Translations under genes and position numbers: made by a program
In this document: positions 1-6,535 of the stretch, in pieces
Position numbering within the stretch: the stretch's first letter is position 1
Layout: the number at the start of each line of letters is the position of its first letter
Notes under the pieces: generated by a model
The model's database searches: none
Seen by the model: only the letters and a program-made list of their open reading frames with translations
What the model was told of the DNA's origin: nothing
Assembly (NCBI GenBank): GCA_900555805.1
Contig: USMJ01000046.1
Coordinates: 1-7,899 of the forward strand
Origin: an uncultured Oscillospiraceae bacterium
Lineage (GTDB): Bacteria > Bacillota > Clostridia > Oscillospirales > Acutalibacteraceae
Length of the DNA: 7,899 nucleotides
Reading direction: 5' to 3'

Positions 1-565
1 CAGTTGCTGCTGTGATCGGAGAAGCTTTTGCCGCCCGCCGTGCCGGAGAAGATGCCGCGAACCAAACCGTGATAAGTCCCAGCACGGAACCACAGATAAT
101 ACCGACCGGGCTGATGCCAAGCACTGGTAAAGAGCTGAACTCCTCGCCGATAAATCCACGCAGAAAGGAACACAATCCCCATGTGGAAACGATTCCCAGC
201 ACACATCCTGCTGGAACAGCAGTTTTACACCAGAAAAGAGCTTCCAGCCGGACAAGCATCCGAACCTGATTTTTTCCTGCCCCAAGACAACGCAGCATTC
301 CATAATAGCTGGTACGCTGCGCTACATTGCTGTTGATGCTGCCTGTGATCATAAAAATTCCGGCAAGGACGACCATGCCAGCTAACACAGCTGCTACCGT
401 ATATAAGCCTACAATATAATCGTTGTTGCTGCTTGCGTTCAACGCCATCAGGTAAGTATTTTCGGAGATTTTTTCTTCTGAAATTCCGTACTTGTTTTCG
501 ATGTTCACAATGGTCACATCTGTAGGGATGGTGAACGATTGCCAATCGGTTATAAAAAAAATGTG
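1..565 (-). pseudogene. FtsX-type ABC transporter permease, C-terminal fragment (runs off left edge)
   Basis: About 190 residues read without a stop from ~565 to the left edge. They match the C-terminal half of FtsX/MacB-type permeases from Clostridia, which export or protect against antimicrobial peptides together with an ATPase subunit. Landmarks in order: ITDWQSF, NIENKYG, a first membrane segment around GLYTVAAVLAGMVVLAGIF, the motif SINSNVAQRTSYYGMLRCLGA (residues ~68-88), RLEALFWCKTAVP, a second membrane segment, then LGISPVGIICGS leading into a third and PARRAAKASPI. The N-terminal membrane segment and extracellular domain are absent. The frame stays open back to the guaA stop at 749-751, but has no ATG before 448 and no ribosome binding site at a GTG/TTG, so I read it as a 5'-truncated remnant. 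Codon use differs from the neighbours: Gly is GGA in 9 of 17 cases and none of 17 Leu codons is CTC, which suggests foreign origin. An intact gene with an unrecognised start is less likely. Confidence 0.72.
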
Positions 566-577
566 CCTTGACACATT
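554..577 (-). terminator. Weak terminator-like hairpin at the permease fragment boundary
   Basis: On the minus strand AATGTG pairs with CACATT across a 6-base loop and is followed by a run of eight T. The T-run also encodes the Ile-Phe-Phe just before the region recognisable as permease, so it may be coding sequence rather than a terminator. It is the third hairpin with a T-tract between guaA and the permease fragment. Confidence 0.35.
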
Positions 578-596
578 CTCGCGCAAGTGCGCATCT

Positions 597-632
597 AAAA
601 CAAAAAGCCCTGCAGCGTTGTGCTGCAAGGCT
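597..632 (-). terminator. Rho-independent terminator, second of a tandem set after guaA
   Basis: On the minus strand AGCCTTGCAGC pairs with GCTGCAGGGCT (11 pairs, one of them G-U) around the 5-base loop ACAAC, followed by TTTTTGTTTT. The form is that of an intrinsic terminator. It lies about 20 bases beyond the guaA-proximal terminator at 652-690, so it could be a backup or could belong to an element inserted behind guaA. Confidence 0.7.
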
Positions 633-651
633 TCCGTATGTCTCAGAGTGT

Positions 652-690
652 AAAAAAATGACCTCAAGGGTGGGTTTCCCTTAAGGTCAT
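652..690 (-). terminator. Rho-independent terminator of the purA-guaA unit
   Basis: On the minus strand ATGACCTTAAGGG pairs with CCCTTGAGGTCAT (13 pairs, one G-U) around the 7-base loop AAACCCA, followed directly by seven T. It lies about 60 bases downstream of the guaA stop with no gene between, so it most likely ends the purA-guaA transcript. Confidence 0.85.
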
Positions 691-748
691 ACTTGATGTT
701 AAATTTTGTCCATTTGATTAAAATGGGGTTTGCCTCTTGACACAGGGA

Positions 749-2293
749 TCATTCCCATTCCACCGTTCCGGGAGGTTTACTCGTGATATCATACACGACT
801 CTATTGACGTGTTCGACTTCGTTTGTTATTCTGTTCGACACCTTTGCCAGCAGGTCGTAGGGGATCTGCGCCCAATCGGCTGTCATGAAGTTATCCGTCG
901 TTATTGCCCTGAGCACAATCAGATGGTCATAGGTTCTATGGTCACCCATAACTCCGACAGTCTTTACATTCGGTAGCACAGCGAAAAACTGGCTGAGACT
1001 CTTCTCGTACCCCGTAGCCGCCATCTCTTCTCTGAAGATAGCGTCGGCATCCTGAAGTATCTTGATTTTCTCTTTTGTGACTTCACCGATGATTCTGACA
1101 CCAAGTCCCGGACCCGGGAACGGCTGTCTCCAAACGAGTTCTTTCGGTATTCCGAGCTTCTCTCCCACCGCTCTGACTTCATCCTTGAAGAGGTCACAAA
1201 GCGGTTCGATTATTCCCGCAAATTTTACATCGTCTGGCATCTTGACCTTGTTGTGGTGGGTCTTTATGACATCCGCGTCGCCTTTGCCCGACTCAATGCA
1301 GTCGGGATATATTGTTCCCTGAGCGAAGAACGGTTCTTTTCCGTCGGAGCTTTCTTCTCTGATTCTGTTCCAGAAAACGTTGAAGAATTCCGTTCCGATG
1401 ATCTTTCTTTTTTGCTCGGGGTCGGTTACGCCTTTGAGCTTTGCGTAGAATTCATCCTGAGCGTTGACTCTGACAAATTTCATGTCAAACAGGGTCGTGA
1501 ACGTCTTTTCAACGAAGTCGCCTTCGTCCTTGCGCATAAGTCCCTGATCGACGAAAACACAGGTCAACTGTTTTCCTACGGCTCTTGAAAGAAGGCCCGC
1601 CGCGACTGATGAGTCGACGCCGCCCGAAAGACCGAGAATGACCTTTCTGTCGCCTATCTTCTCTCGCAGCTCTCTGACGCTCCTGTCGATGAAATCATCC
1701 ATGACCCAGTCGCCCTTGCAGCCGCAGACCTCATAGAGGAAGTTGTGCAAAATCTGCTTGCCGAACTCGGTGTGAGTGACCTCGGGGTGGAACTGAACGG
1801 CATAGATCTTTCTGTCGGCGTTTTCCATAGCGGCGCATGGACAGTCGTTCGTTGTCGCCGTGATTTTAAAGCCTTTCGGAGCCTCGGAAATATAGTCCGT
1901 GTGGCTCATCCAGACCGTGCTGTTTTTATTGATATCTTTAAAAAGTACGCTTTCGGTGTCTGCGTTAAGCTCGATTTTGCCGTACTCCGAAACGGGTGCG
2001 GTGTCGACCTTTCCGTCGCACATCCAGGCTATCAGCTGACAGCCGTAGCATATGCCGAGAACCGGAATTCCGAGATCGAGTATTTCTTTTGTATAGTGCG
2101 GCGAAGATTCGTCATAGACGCTGTTCGGACCGCCGGTAAAAATAATTCCCTTATATCCGCCGTCTTTGATTCTGTCGAGTGAAGCTGTATACGGCAGTAA
2201 CTCGGCGTACACATTATTATCGCGGACACGCCTGGCGATGAGCTGGTTATATTGACCGCCGAAATCGAGAACCAGTATTTTTTCGTTAGTCAT
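749..2293 (-). CDS. guaA: GMP synthase (glutamine-hydrolysing)
   Basis: This gene encodes a 514-residue cytoplasmic enzyme converting XMP, ATP and glutamine to GMP, the last step of guanine nucleotide synthesis. Domains in order: a class I glutamine amidotransferase (~1-190) with the nucleophile in GICYGCQ (Cys82) and the His169/Glu171 pair in VQFHPEVTH; an ATP pyrophosphatase domain with the PP-loop SGGVDSS (223-229) and the IKTHHN motif (343-348); and the C-terminal dimerisation/XMP-binding domain with [15 protein letters not shown] (390-404), ending in the family-typical KPPGTVEWE. Length is normal for the family and all catalytic motifs are intact. ATG at 2293 is preceded by GGAGGAA (2297-2303) with a 3-base gap. 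It follows purA by 22 bases, so the two are probably co-transcribed. The last codons are a known integration hotspot for genomic islands, and foreign-looking sequence follows. Confidence 0.98.
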   Translation of the reverse strand: MTNEKILVLDFGGQYNQLIARRVRDNNVYAELLPYTASLDRIKDGGYKGIIFTGGPNSVYDESSPHYTKEILDLGIPVLGICYGCQLIAWMCDGKVDTAPVSEYGKIELNADTESVLFKDINKNSTVWMSHTDYISEAPKGFKITATTNDCPCAAMENADRKIYAVQFHPEVTHTEFGKQILHNFLYEVCGCKGDWVMDDFIDRSVRELREKIGDRKVILGLSGGVDSSVAAGLLSRAVGKQLTCVFVDQGLMRKDEGDFVEKTFTTLFDMKFVRVNAQDEFYAKLKGVTDPEQKRKIIGTEFFNVFWNRIREESSDGKEPFFAQGTIYPDCIESGKGDADVIKTHHNKVKMPDDVKFAGIIEPLCDLFKDEVRAVGEKLGIPKELVWRQPFPGPGLGVRIIGEVTKEKIKILQDADAIFREEMAATGYEKSLSQFFAVLPNVKTVGVMGDHRTYDHLIVLRAITTDNFMTADWAQIPYDLLAKVSNRITNEVEHVNRVVYDITSKPPGTVEWE

Positions 2294-2315
2294 CTGTTCC
2301 TCCGTAGTTTATTGA

Positions 2316-3590
2316 TTATCTGAAAACAACTTCGCTTCTCTTGGGACCGTTTGAGACGATTGAAATCTTAACGCCGATCTCGTTTTCAATGAACTTGACA
2401 TAGTCCTGAGCTTCCTTGGGAAGCTTGTCGAACTCTTTGATTCCTCTGATGTCGGTCTTCCAGCCCTTGAGGGTCGTGTAAACCGGCTTGGCTTTCTTAA
2501 GAAGCGGAGTTGTCGGGAAGTCTCTCGTGACCGTTCCGTCAATGTCGTATCCTGTGCAGACCTTGATCTCGTCGAGGTATGACAGACAGTCGATCGCCGT
2601 CAGAGCTACCTGTGTCGCTCCCTGAACTTCACAGCCGTAGCGCGTGGCAACGCAGTCGAACCAGCCCATTCTTCTCGGTCTTCCCGTTGTTGCGCCGAAC
2701 TCGCCCTTGTCGCCGCCTCTGATTCTCATTTCCTGAGCCTCGTCGCCGAAAATCTCACTGACAAACTCACCTGCTCCGACCGCTGAGGAGTACGCCTTGG
2801 TAACAACGACGATATCCTTGATCTCATAGGGCGGTATGTCTGCGCCGACTGCGCCGTAGCCTGCGAGAGTTGAAGAAGATGTAACCATCGGGTAGATTCC
2901 GTGATCGGGATCTTTGAGAGAGCCGAGCTGACCTTCAAGAAGAATATTCTTGCCGTCCTTGATAGCCTGATGAATGAACTTCGTTGTGTTCGCAACATAG
3001 GGCTTGATCATCTCTCTGTATTCGATAAGGGTCTTGACGACCTCGTCAACATCGAGAGTGGGCTTATGATAAACATTTTCAAGAAGAAGATTCTTAACTT
3101 CGAGAACTCTCGCGACCTTCTCACGAAGCAGTTCTTCATCGAAAAGCTCGCAGATTTGGAAGCCGATCTTCGCGTATTTATCTGAATAGAACGGAGCTAT
3201 GCCGCTTTTGGTTGAACCGAAAGCGTTCGCCGCAAGTCTTTCCTCTTCATAGGTGTCGAGAAGAACATGATACGGCATCATTATCTGGCATCTTTCGCTG
3301 ACGAGGATCTTCGGAGCCGGAACGCCGCCGTCAGTGACGGATTTAAGCTCTTTGATAAATCTCGGGATATCGAGCGCAACGCCGTTTCCGATAATGTTTG
3401 TTGTGTGCTGATAGCAGACGCCCGACGGGAGCTGATGAAGCGCAAAGCGACCGTAATCGTTTATGATAGTGTGTCCTGCGTTTGCACCGCCCTGAAAACG
3501 GATAACAACATCCGCCTGCTCGGCGAACATATCGGTAATTTTGCCCTTACCTTCATCGCCCCAGTTAGCACCGACAATAGCTCTGACCAT
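2316..3590 (-). CDS. purA: Adenylosuccinate synthetase
   Basis: The 424-residue product condenses IMP and aspartate with GTP hydrolysis to adenylosuccinate, the first committed step to AMP. The N-terminus MVRAIVGANWGDEGKGK holds the GDEGKGK phosphate-binding loop with the catalytic Asp. GGANAGHTI (IMP/GTP site, His general acid) follows, then ILLEGQLGSLKDPDHGIYP, the TTGRPRRMGWFD signature, and C-terminal SNGPKRSEV guanine-binding residues. Length fits the 425-430 residue family norm. I chose the ATG at 3588-3590 because an AGGAGGT sits upstream and conserved sequence begins there; an in-frame ATG at 3636-3638 would add 16 unconserved residues and lacks a ribosome binding site. It is the first gene of a purA-guaA pair. 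Expression should start from the promoter at 3653-3681, which carries a palindrome suggesting repression. Confidence 0.98.
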   Translation of the reverse strand: MVRAIVGANWGDEGKGKITDMFAEQADVVIRFQGGANAGHTIINDYGRFALHQLPSGVCYQHTTNIIGNGVALDIPRFIKELKSVTDGGVPAPKILVSERCQIMMPYHVLLDTYEEERLAANAFGSTKSGIAPFYSDKYAKIGFQICELFDEELLREKVARVLEVKNLLLENVYHKPTLDVDEVVKTLIEYREMIKPYVANTTKFIHQAIKDGKNILLEGQLGSLKDPDHGIYPMVTSSSTLAGYGAVGADIPPYEIKDIVVVTKAYSSAVGAGEFVSEIFGDEAQEMRIRGGDKGEFGATTGRPRRMGWFDCVATRYGCEVQGATQVALTAIDCLSYLDEIKVCTGYDIDGTVTRDFPTTPLLKKAKPVYTTLKGWKTDIRGIKEFDKLPKEAQDYVKFIENEIGVKISIVSNGPKRSEVVFR

Positions 3591-3600
3591 AGTATATTTA

Positions 3601-3607
3601 CCTCCTG
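3601..3607 (-). promoter_or_regulatory. Ribosome binding site that fixes the purA start
   Basis: AGGAGGT on the minus strand, about ten bases before the ATG at 3590. It is the only strong Shine-Dalgarno sequence near this gene and favours the internal start over the upstream in-frame ATG at 3638. Confidence 0.85.
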
Positions 3608-3652
3608 AATTTGGCGGAAGACCAAAGTCTCCCAACATAAAATTACTTGTAT

Positions 3653-3681
3653 ATTATATTACTTGCCAAACGGCAAGTCAA
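3653..3681 (-). promoter_or_regulatory. Sigma-A promoter of purA-guaA
   Basis: On the minus strand TTGACT (3676-3681) and TATAAT (3653-3658) are separated by exactly 17 bases, matching the consensus at 11 of 12 positions. Transcription should start near 3646, giving a leader of about 56 bases. That is too short for a purine riboswitch, and I see none. The spacer is occupied by a palindrome, annotated separately. Confidence 0.88.
3661..3678. promoter_or_regulatory. Palindromic operator candidate inside the purA promoter
   Basis: ACTTGCC-AAAC-GGCAAGT is a perfect inverted repeat with 7-base arms. It begins inside the -35 box and fills nearly the whole spacer to the -10 box. A dimeric repressor bound here would block RNA polymerase directly. 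The sequence does not resemble the B. subtilis PurR box (CGAA repeats), so the regulator is unknown. It is too close to the transcription start, on the upstream side, to work as an RNA hairpin in the purA leader. Confidence 0.55.
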
Positions 3682-3700
3682 TCTTTTTAGAGAAAAGATT
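3680..3700. repeat. A/T-rich inverted repeat just upstream of the purA -35 box
   Basis: AATCTTTT and AAAAGATT form an 8-base-pair inverted repeat with a 5-base centre, overlapping the first bases of the -35 box and lying directly beside the 3661-3678 palindrome. It could be a second protein site, an UP-like A/T element, or a weak terminator for the regulator gene at 3761-4567, whose stop lies about 60 bases upstream on the same strand. It has no strong G/C stem, so the terminator reading is weak. Confidence 0.35.
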
Positions 3701-3760
3701 TGCCGCGGTTTTGCCTTATATTTTGTATATTATGATGAAACATATCACAAAATATCGGGA

Positions 3761-4567
3761 TTATCCGCCGATGCGCTCGGCAATATCAGCTTTGACGGCG
3801 GCATATTTCTTCGCCGGTATCGGGATCTCCTCGCCAGAATCCAGCGTTATTTTATATCCGCCGACGCTTTTGACATGGCGCAGGTTGACGATATAGCTCG
3901 CGTGGCAGCGATAATAATAGTCCGGAAGTTTTTCGGCTATGTCCTTCATCAGCTGATTGACTTTGATAACTTCGTCCTGCGTGTGAACGTAGCATTGAAC
4001 GCCCTTTCCGCCTTCGACATATATTATTGAGTCCTCGGCGACATAATGATTCGAGTTTCCGGGACCCGGCAGCAGGATTTTTTTGACCGCTTTTCTCTGC
4101 GTCAAGAGAATATCAACGAGACTTTTTTCTCCTTCTTCGAGGTACGCGCCGACTGCGTTCTTAAGTCTGCTTTTCGGCGTGACATCCGATATATGAATAA
4201 GGGGACTTTTCCATATATATTTTCCGTCTGTTCCCCTTTTGCGCTTTGTGACGACTATCATGTGTCTGTCATATTTCAGCGCTCTGCCGTCGGGATGATA
4301 AGCGTAAAGAGCGTATTCGGCGAGAAAAACGAAGGCGTCGGCTTTAAGCGGAAAGAGCTTGACGGATAGGTCTTCGATATTGAATTTGAGCGTTCTTTTC
4401 TCTCTGTTGAAATATTTCATGAGGTTCGCTTTTCCGATAACGACCTGATTTGCGACAGGACCGTACCAAACGACATTGTCGTCAATGTTGTCAAAGAAAT
4501 CGGCTTTGCCCGTGTTATAGTAGGCTTCAAGCGCGTCTATACAGAACTTTTCGATGAATTCAAGCAT
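3761..4567 (-). CDS. LytTR-family transcriptional regulator with N-terminal NTF2/SnoaL-like domain
   Basis: The 268-residue protein has two parts. Residues ~1-130 look like an NTF2/SnoaL-type alpha+beta cone domain: an opening helix (FIEKFCIDALEAYYNTG), then DFFDNIDDNVVWYGPVANQVVIGKANL, and later strands VFLAEYALYAY and HMIVVTKRKR. Residues ~165-265 are a LytTR DNA-binding domain, with EDSIIYVEGGKG, the signature YYYRCHASYIVNLRHV (217-232) and the closing strand pair IPIPAKKY. There is no receiver domain, no membrane segment and no adjacent histidine kinase, so it probably senses a small molecule through the NTF2 domain rather than phosphorylation; this is inference. ATG at 4567 follows AAAGGGG (4577-4583). 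The gene is divergent from the acyl-CoA synthetase and shares a 203-base region with a direct repeat suited to a LytTR dimer, so it may regulate both genes. Confidence 0.88.
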   Translation of the reverse strand: MLEFIEKFCIDALEAYYNTGKADFFDNIDDNVVWYGPVANQVVIGKANLMKYFNREKRTLKFNIEDLSVKLFPLKADAFVFLAEYALYAYHPDGRALKYDRHMIVVTKRKRGTDGKYIWKSPLIHISDVTPKSRLKNAVGAYLEEGEKSLVDILLTQRKAVKKILLPGPGNSNHYVAEDSIIYVEGGKGVQCYVHTQDEVIKVNQLMKDIAEKLPDYYYRCHASYIVNLRHVKSVGGYKITLDSGEEIPIPAKKYAAVKADIAERIGG

Positions 4568-4590
4568 ATTATCATTCCCCTTTTATGAAT

Positions 4591-4619
4591 ATTTTATCAC
4601 ATTTGTGTATAAATTTCAA
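4591..4619 (-). promoter_or_regulatory. Promoter of the LytTR regulator gene
   Basis: On the minus strand TTGAAA (4614-4619) and TAAAAT (4591-4596) are separated by 17 bases. The start point would lie near 4584, just before the AAAGGGG ribosome binding site, giving a very short leader. The -35 box ends seven bases from the direct repeat at 4626-4660, which allows autoregulation. Confidence 0.75.
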
Positions 4620-4625
4620 TCTAAA

Positions 4626-4660
4626 ATCCGTCATTTTTTTAATTTATCGGTCATTTATTT
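4626..4660. promoter_or_regulatory. Direct repeat between divergent promoters, candidate LytTR binding site
   Basis: Two 15-base copies, ATCCGTCATTTTTTT (4626-4640) and ATCGGTCATTTATTT (4646-4660), agree at 13 of 15 positions and start exactly 20 bases apart, about two helical turns. LytTR regulators such as AgrA are known to bind paired ~9-base direct repeats separated by 12-13 bases upstream of a -35 box. Here the cores TCCGTCATT and TCGGTCATT are separated by 11 bases and end about 12 bases before the plus-strand -35 box. Agreement with the published LytTR consensus is partial, so the protein-site match is inference from geometry and gene context. Confidence 0.55.
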
Positions 4661-4667
4661 ATTGCTG

Positions 4668-4696
4668 TTGACTTGAGTGTCGATTTAATATATAGT
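4668..4696 (+). promoter_or_regulatory. Promoter of the acyl-CoA synthetase gene
   Basis: TTGACT (4668-4673) and TATAGT (4691-4696) are separated by 17 bases. Transcription should begin near 4703, leaving a leader of about 68 bases before the ATG at 4771. The direct repeat at 4626-4660 lies immediately upstream, in the usual activator position. Confidence 0.8.
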
Positions 4697-4770
4697 ATTC
4701 GAGGATTAAAAGACAAAGCTGAATAAGAGTCTGTATAGGCTCCGAAATCGGCAAACGAAAGGAAAATTAT

Positions 4771-6468
4771 ATGAAAGCACCATACTATCCCGTACCCGAA
4801 AAAGGATATCTCTCAAAGCCGGGCGATCAGTCCTGCTATGAATATCTTCTCGAATGTTATGCCAAGGTGTCAAAGGACATCGGCGACTACACCGCATTCG
4901 TCAATCTCGACTGTGAGACAAAGGTTTCGCAGATGATAGCCGACGTCGAAAAGCTTGCGGCTTTTCTTAACGCGAACGGCTTCAAAAAAGGCGATGTTAT
5001 TACCGTGTTCCTGCCGACCTCAGCTCACGCTTTTATTGCGTTCTACGCGCTCAGCAAGCTCGGCATAATCTGCAACATGGCTCATCCGCTCCTGCCGCCC
5101 GACGCCATAAAGGAAATCCTTGATATCACCAAATCAAAGGCAATATTTATCCTTGACCGCGCAGCCGGCGCGTACGCAAAAGTATTAAAAGACATTTTCA
5201 CGATCGTTTGCTCGACCTCTGACTACACTTCGGGTCCGATAAAGCCCTATGTTGTCGCTGACGACGCCAAGAACTCGAACATCCCCGACTTTGACACCAT
5301 CCACCTTTTCAGAGACATTATGGCCGGCGAATATGAGCCCGCCGAGACGGTCAGACATCTCGGAAAACAGACGATGATCTATCTCGGAGGCGGCGGAACG
5401 ACAGGCAGAAGCAAGATCATTCAGCATTCATCCTACGCGTTCAACTATCTCGCTTATCTTGACTATCTGCTCGATAACGACTGCGTTCACCCTTACGGCG
5501 AGTCATATAATCTTTGCGTTCTCCCCTGTTTCCACGCTTTCGGTCTCGGCAGTTCGATGCACTACGCCGTCTGCAACGCTTACAGCTGTATTCTCATGCC
5601 GAAGTTCGATCCCGAAAAAGCCAACGACTACATCAGCCGCTATAATGTTCAGGAAATTCTCGGCGTACCTAATATGTTTAAGAAGATGATCGAGGCTGAC
5701 AATTTCGACAACCCGGGCGTTAAAAATCTTGATTACATATCCTGTGGCGGCGACACCGTCACCAAAGAATTCAGAGACGAATTCACCGCCAAAGTCAAAA
5801 AGAACGGCGGCCACGCTCACCTGCTTTCAGGCTACGGTCTGACGGAAACCTGCGCTATCGCGACGACGAACAGCCTTTCGCACAACAAGAACGGCTCCGT
5901 CGGTCTCCCTGTTGACGGCGTTGAAGTAATCGTTGTCGACGAGAATAAAAAGGAAGTTCCGGCAGGCGTTATCGGCGAAATTCTCGTTCGCGGTGAAGTT
6001 ATGATGAACGGATACCTCGACGACGGTTATGTTGAGAATGACGGTATCTGGAAAGACGAAAACGGCGTCGGCTGGGTCTGCACCGGCGACGCAGGCTTCC
6101 TTGACGAAGACGGATATCTCTTTATCGCCGGCCGAATCAAGAGAATTATCATCATTTCCGGCTATAACGTTTATCCCGCCACGATCGAACAGAAGGTCAT
6201 GCTTCTTGACTATGTAAACGAAGCTTGTGCTGTTCAGGGTTATGATGACAACGGTAAGATCTGCGTTAAGCTTTGCGTTTCGCTCAATGACGGCAGTCTT
6301 GATCATGAAAAGGTCAAGAAAGACTTGATCGACTACTGCGAAAAGAATCTCGATCACTTCTCTGTTCCGAGAAAGATTGAAATTCTTGAGGCTCTCCCGA
6401 GAACCAAGATGGATAAAATCGACTTCATGGCGATGACGGAAAAAGCTCCGCTCGCCAAGAGAAGATAA
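4771..6468 (+). CDS. Acyl-CoA synthetase / AMP-forming ligase (ANL superfamily)
   Basis: The 565-residue cytoplasmic enzyme belongs to the adenylate-forming family that activates a carboxylic acid with ATP and transfers it to CoA. Motifs in order: the phosphate-binding loop YLGGGGTTGRSK (204-215), CFHAFGLGSS (253-262, His at the usual acyl-pocket position), the aromatic/adenine motif SGYGLTET (353-360), TGD (438-440) with the ribose-binding Asp, the hinge motif GRIKRIIIISGYNVYP (454-469), and the C-terminal PRTKMDKID with the catalytic Lys at about 549. The loop has Arg-Ser where most members have x-Pro-Lys, and the A10 motif has Asp rather than Gly before the Lys; both are family variants, not inactivating losses. 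The substrate is not readable. ATG at 4771 follows AAAGGAAAA (4758-4766). It is transcribed alone, divergent from the LytTR regulator, and ends before the hairpin at 6490-6535. Confidence 0.93.
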   Translation: MKAPYYPVPEKGYLSKPGDQSCYEYLLECYAKVSKDIGDYTAFVNLDCETKVSQMIADVEKLAAFLNANGFKKGDVITVFLPTSAHAFIAFYALSKLGIICNMAHPLLPPDAIKEILDITKSKAIFILDRAAGAYAKVLKDIFTIVCSTSDYTSGPIKPYVVADDAKNSNIPDFDTIHLFRDIMAGEYEPAETVRHLGKQTMIYLGGGGTTGRSKIIQHSSYAFNYLAYLDYLLDNDCVHPYGESYNLCVLPCFHAFGLGSSMHYAVCNAYSCILMPKFDPEKANDYISRYNVQEILGVPNMFKKMIEADNFDNPGVKNLDYISCGGDTVTKEFRDEFTAKVKKNGGHAHLLSGYGLTETCAIATTNSLSHNKNGSVGLPVDGVEVIVVDENKKEVPAGVIGEILVRGEVMMNGYLDDGYVENDGIWKDENGVGWVCTGDAGFLDEDGYLFIAGRIKRIIIISGYNVYPATIEQKVMLLDYVNEACAVQGYDDNGKICVKLCVSLNDGSLDHEKVKKDLIDYCEKNLDHFSVPRKIEILEALPRTKMDKIDFMAMTEKAPLAKRR

Positions 6469-6489
6469 GATCTCATTTTAAAATAGCTG

Positions 6490-6535
6490 ACCGCACACCG
6501 ACTCTCGCTGAAGCGAAATGTCGGTGTGCGGTTTT
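6490..6535 (+). terminator. Rho-independent terminator of the acyl-CoA synthetase gene
   Basis: ACCGCACACCGAC (6490-6502) pairs perfectly with GTCGGTGTGCGGT (6520-6532), 13 base pairs, around a loop that can form an inner TCGCT/AGCGA stem. A short TTTT (6532-6535) follows. It begins 21 bases after the stop codon at 6468. The T-tract is short, but the stem is very stable. Confidence 0.85.

Noticed and set aside
225..545. A 106-codon minus-strand ORF beginning at 545
   Set aside because: It is an out-of-frame shadow of the permease fragment. The other minus-strand frame gives clear FtsX-type motifs over the same bases.
1745..2182. A 145-codon plus-strand ORF inside guaA
   Set aside because: It is antisense to conserved glutamine amidotransferase coding sequence and has no independent support.
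3591..3638. A 16-residue N-terminal extension of purA from an upstream ATG
   Set aside because: It has no ribosome binding site and no family conservation. The strong AGGAGGT serves the ATG at 3590.
3591..3660. A purine riboswitch before purA
   Set aside because: The leader is only about 56 bases and lacks the three-way junction of the purine aptamer.
5827..6357. A 176-codon ORF antisense to the acyl-CoA synthetase gene
   Set aside because: It lies wholly inside a well-supported gene, has no recognisable motif or ribosome binding site, and is explained by codon bias.
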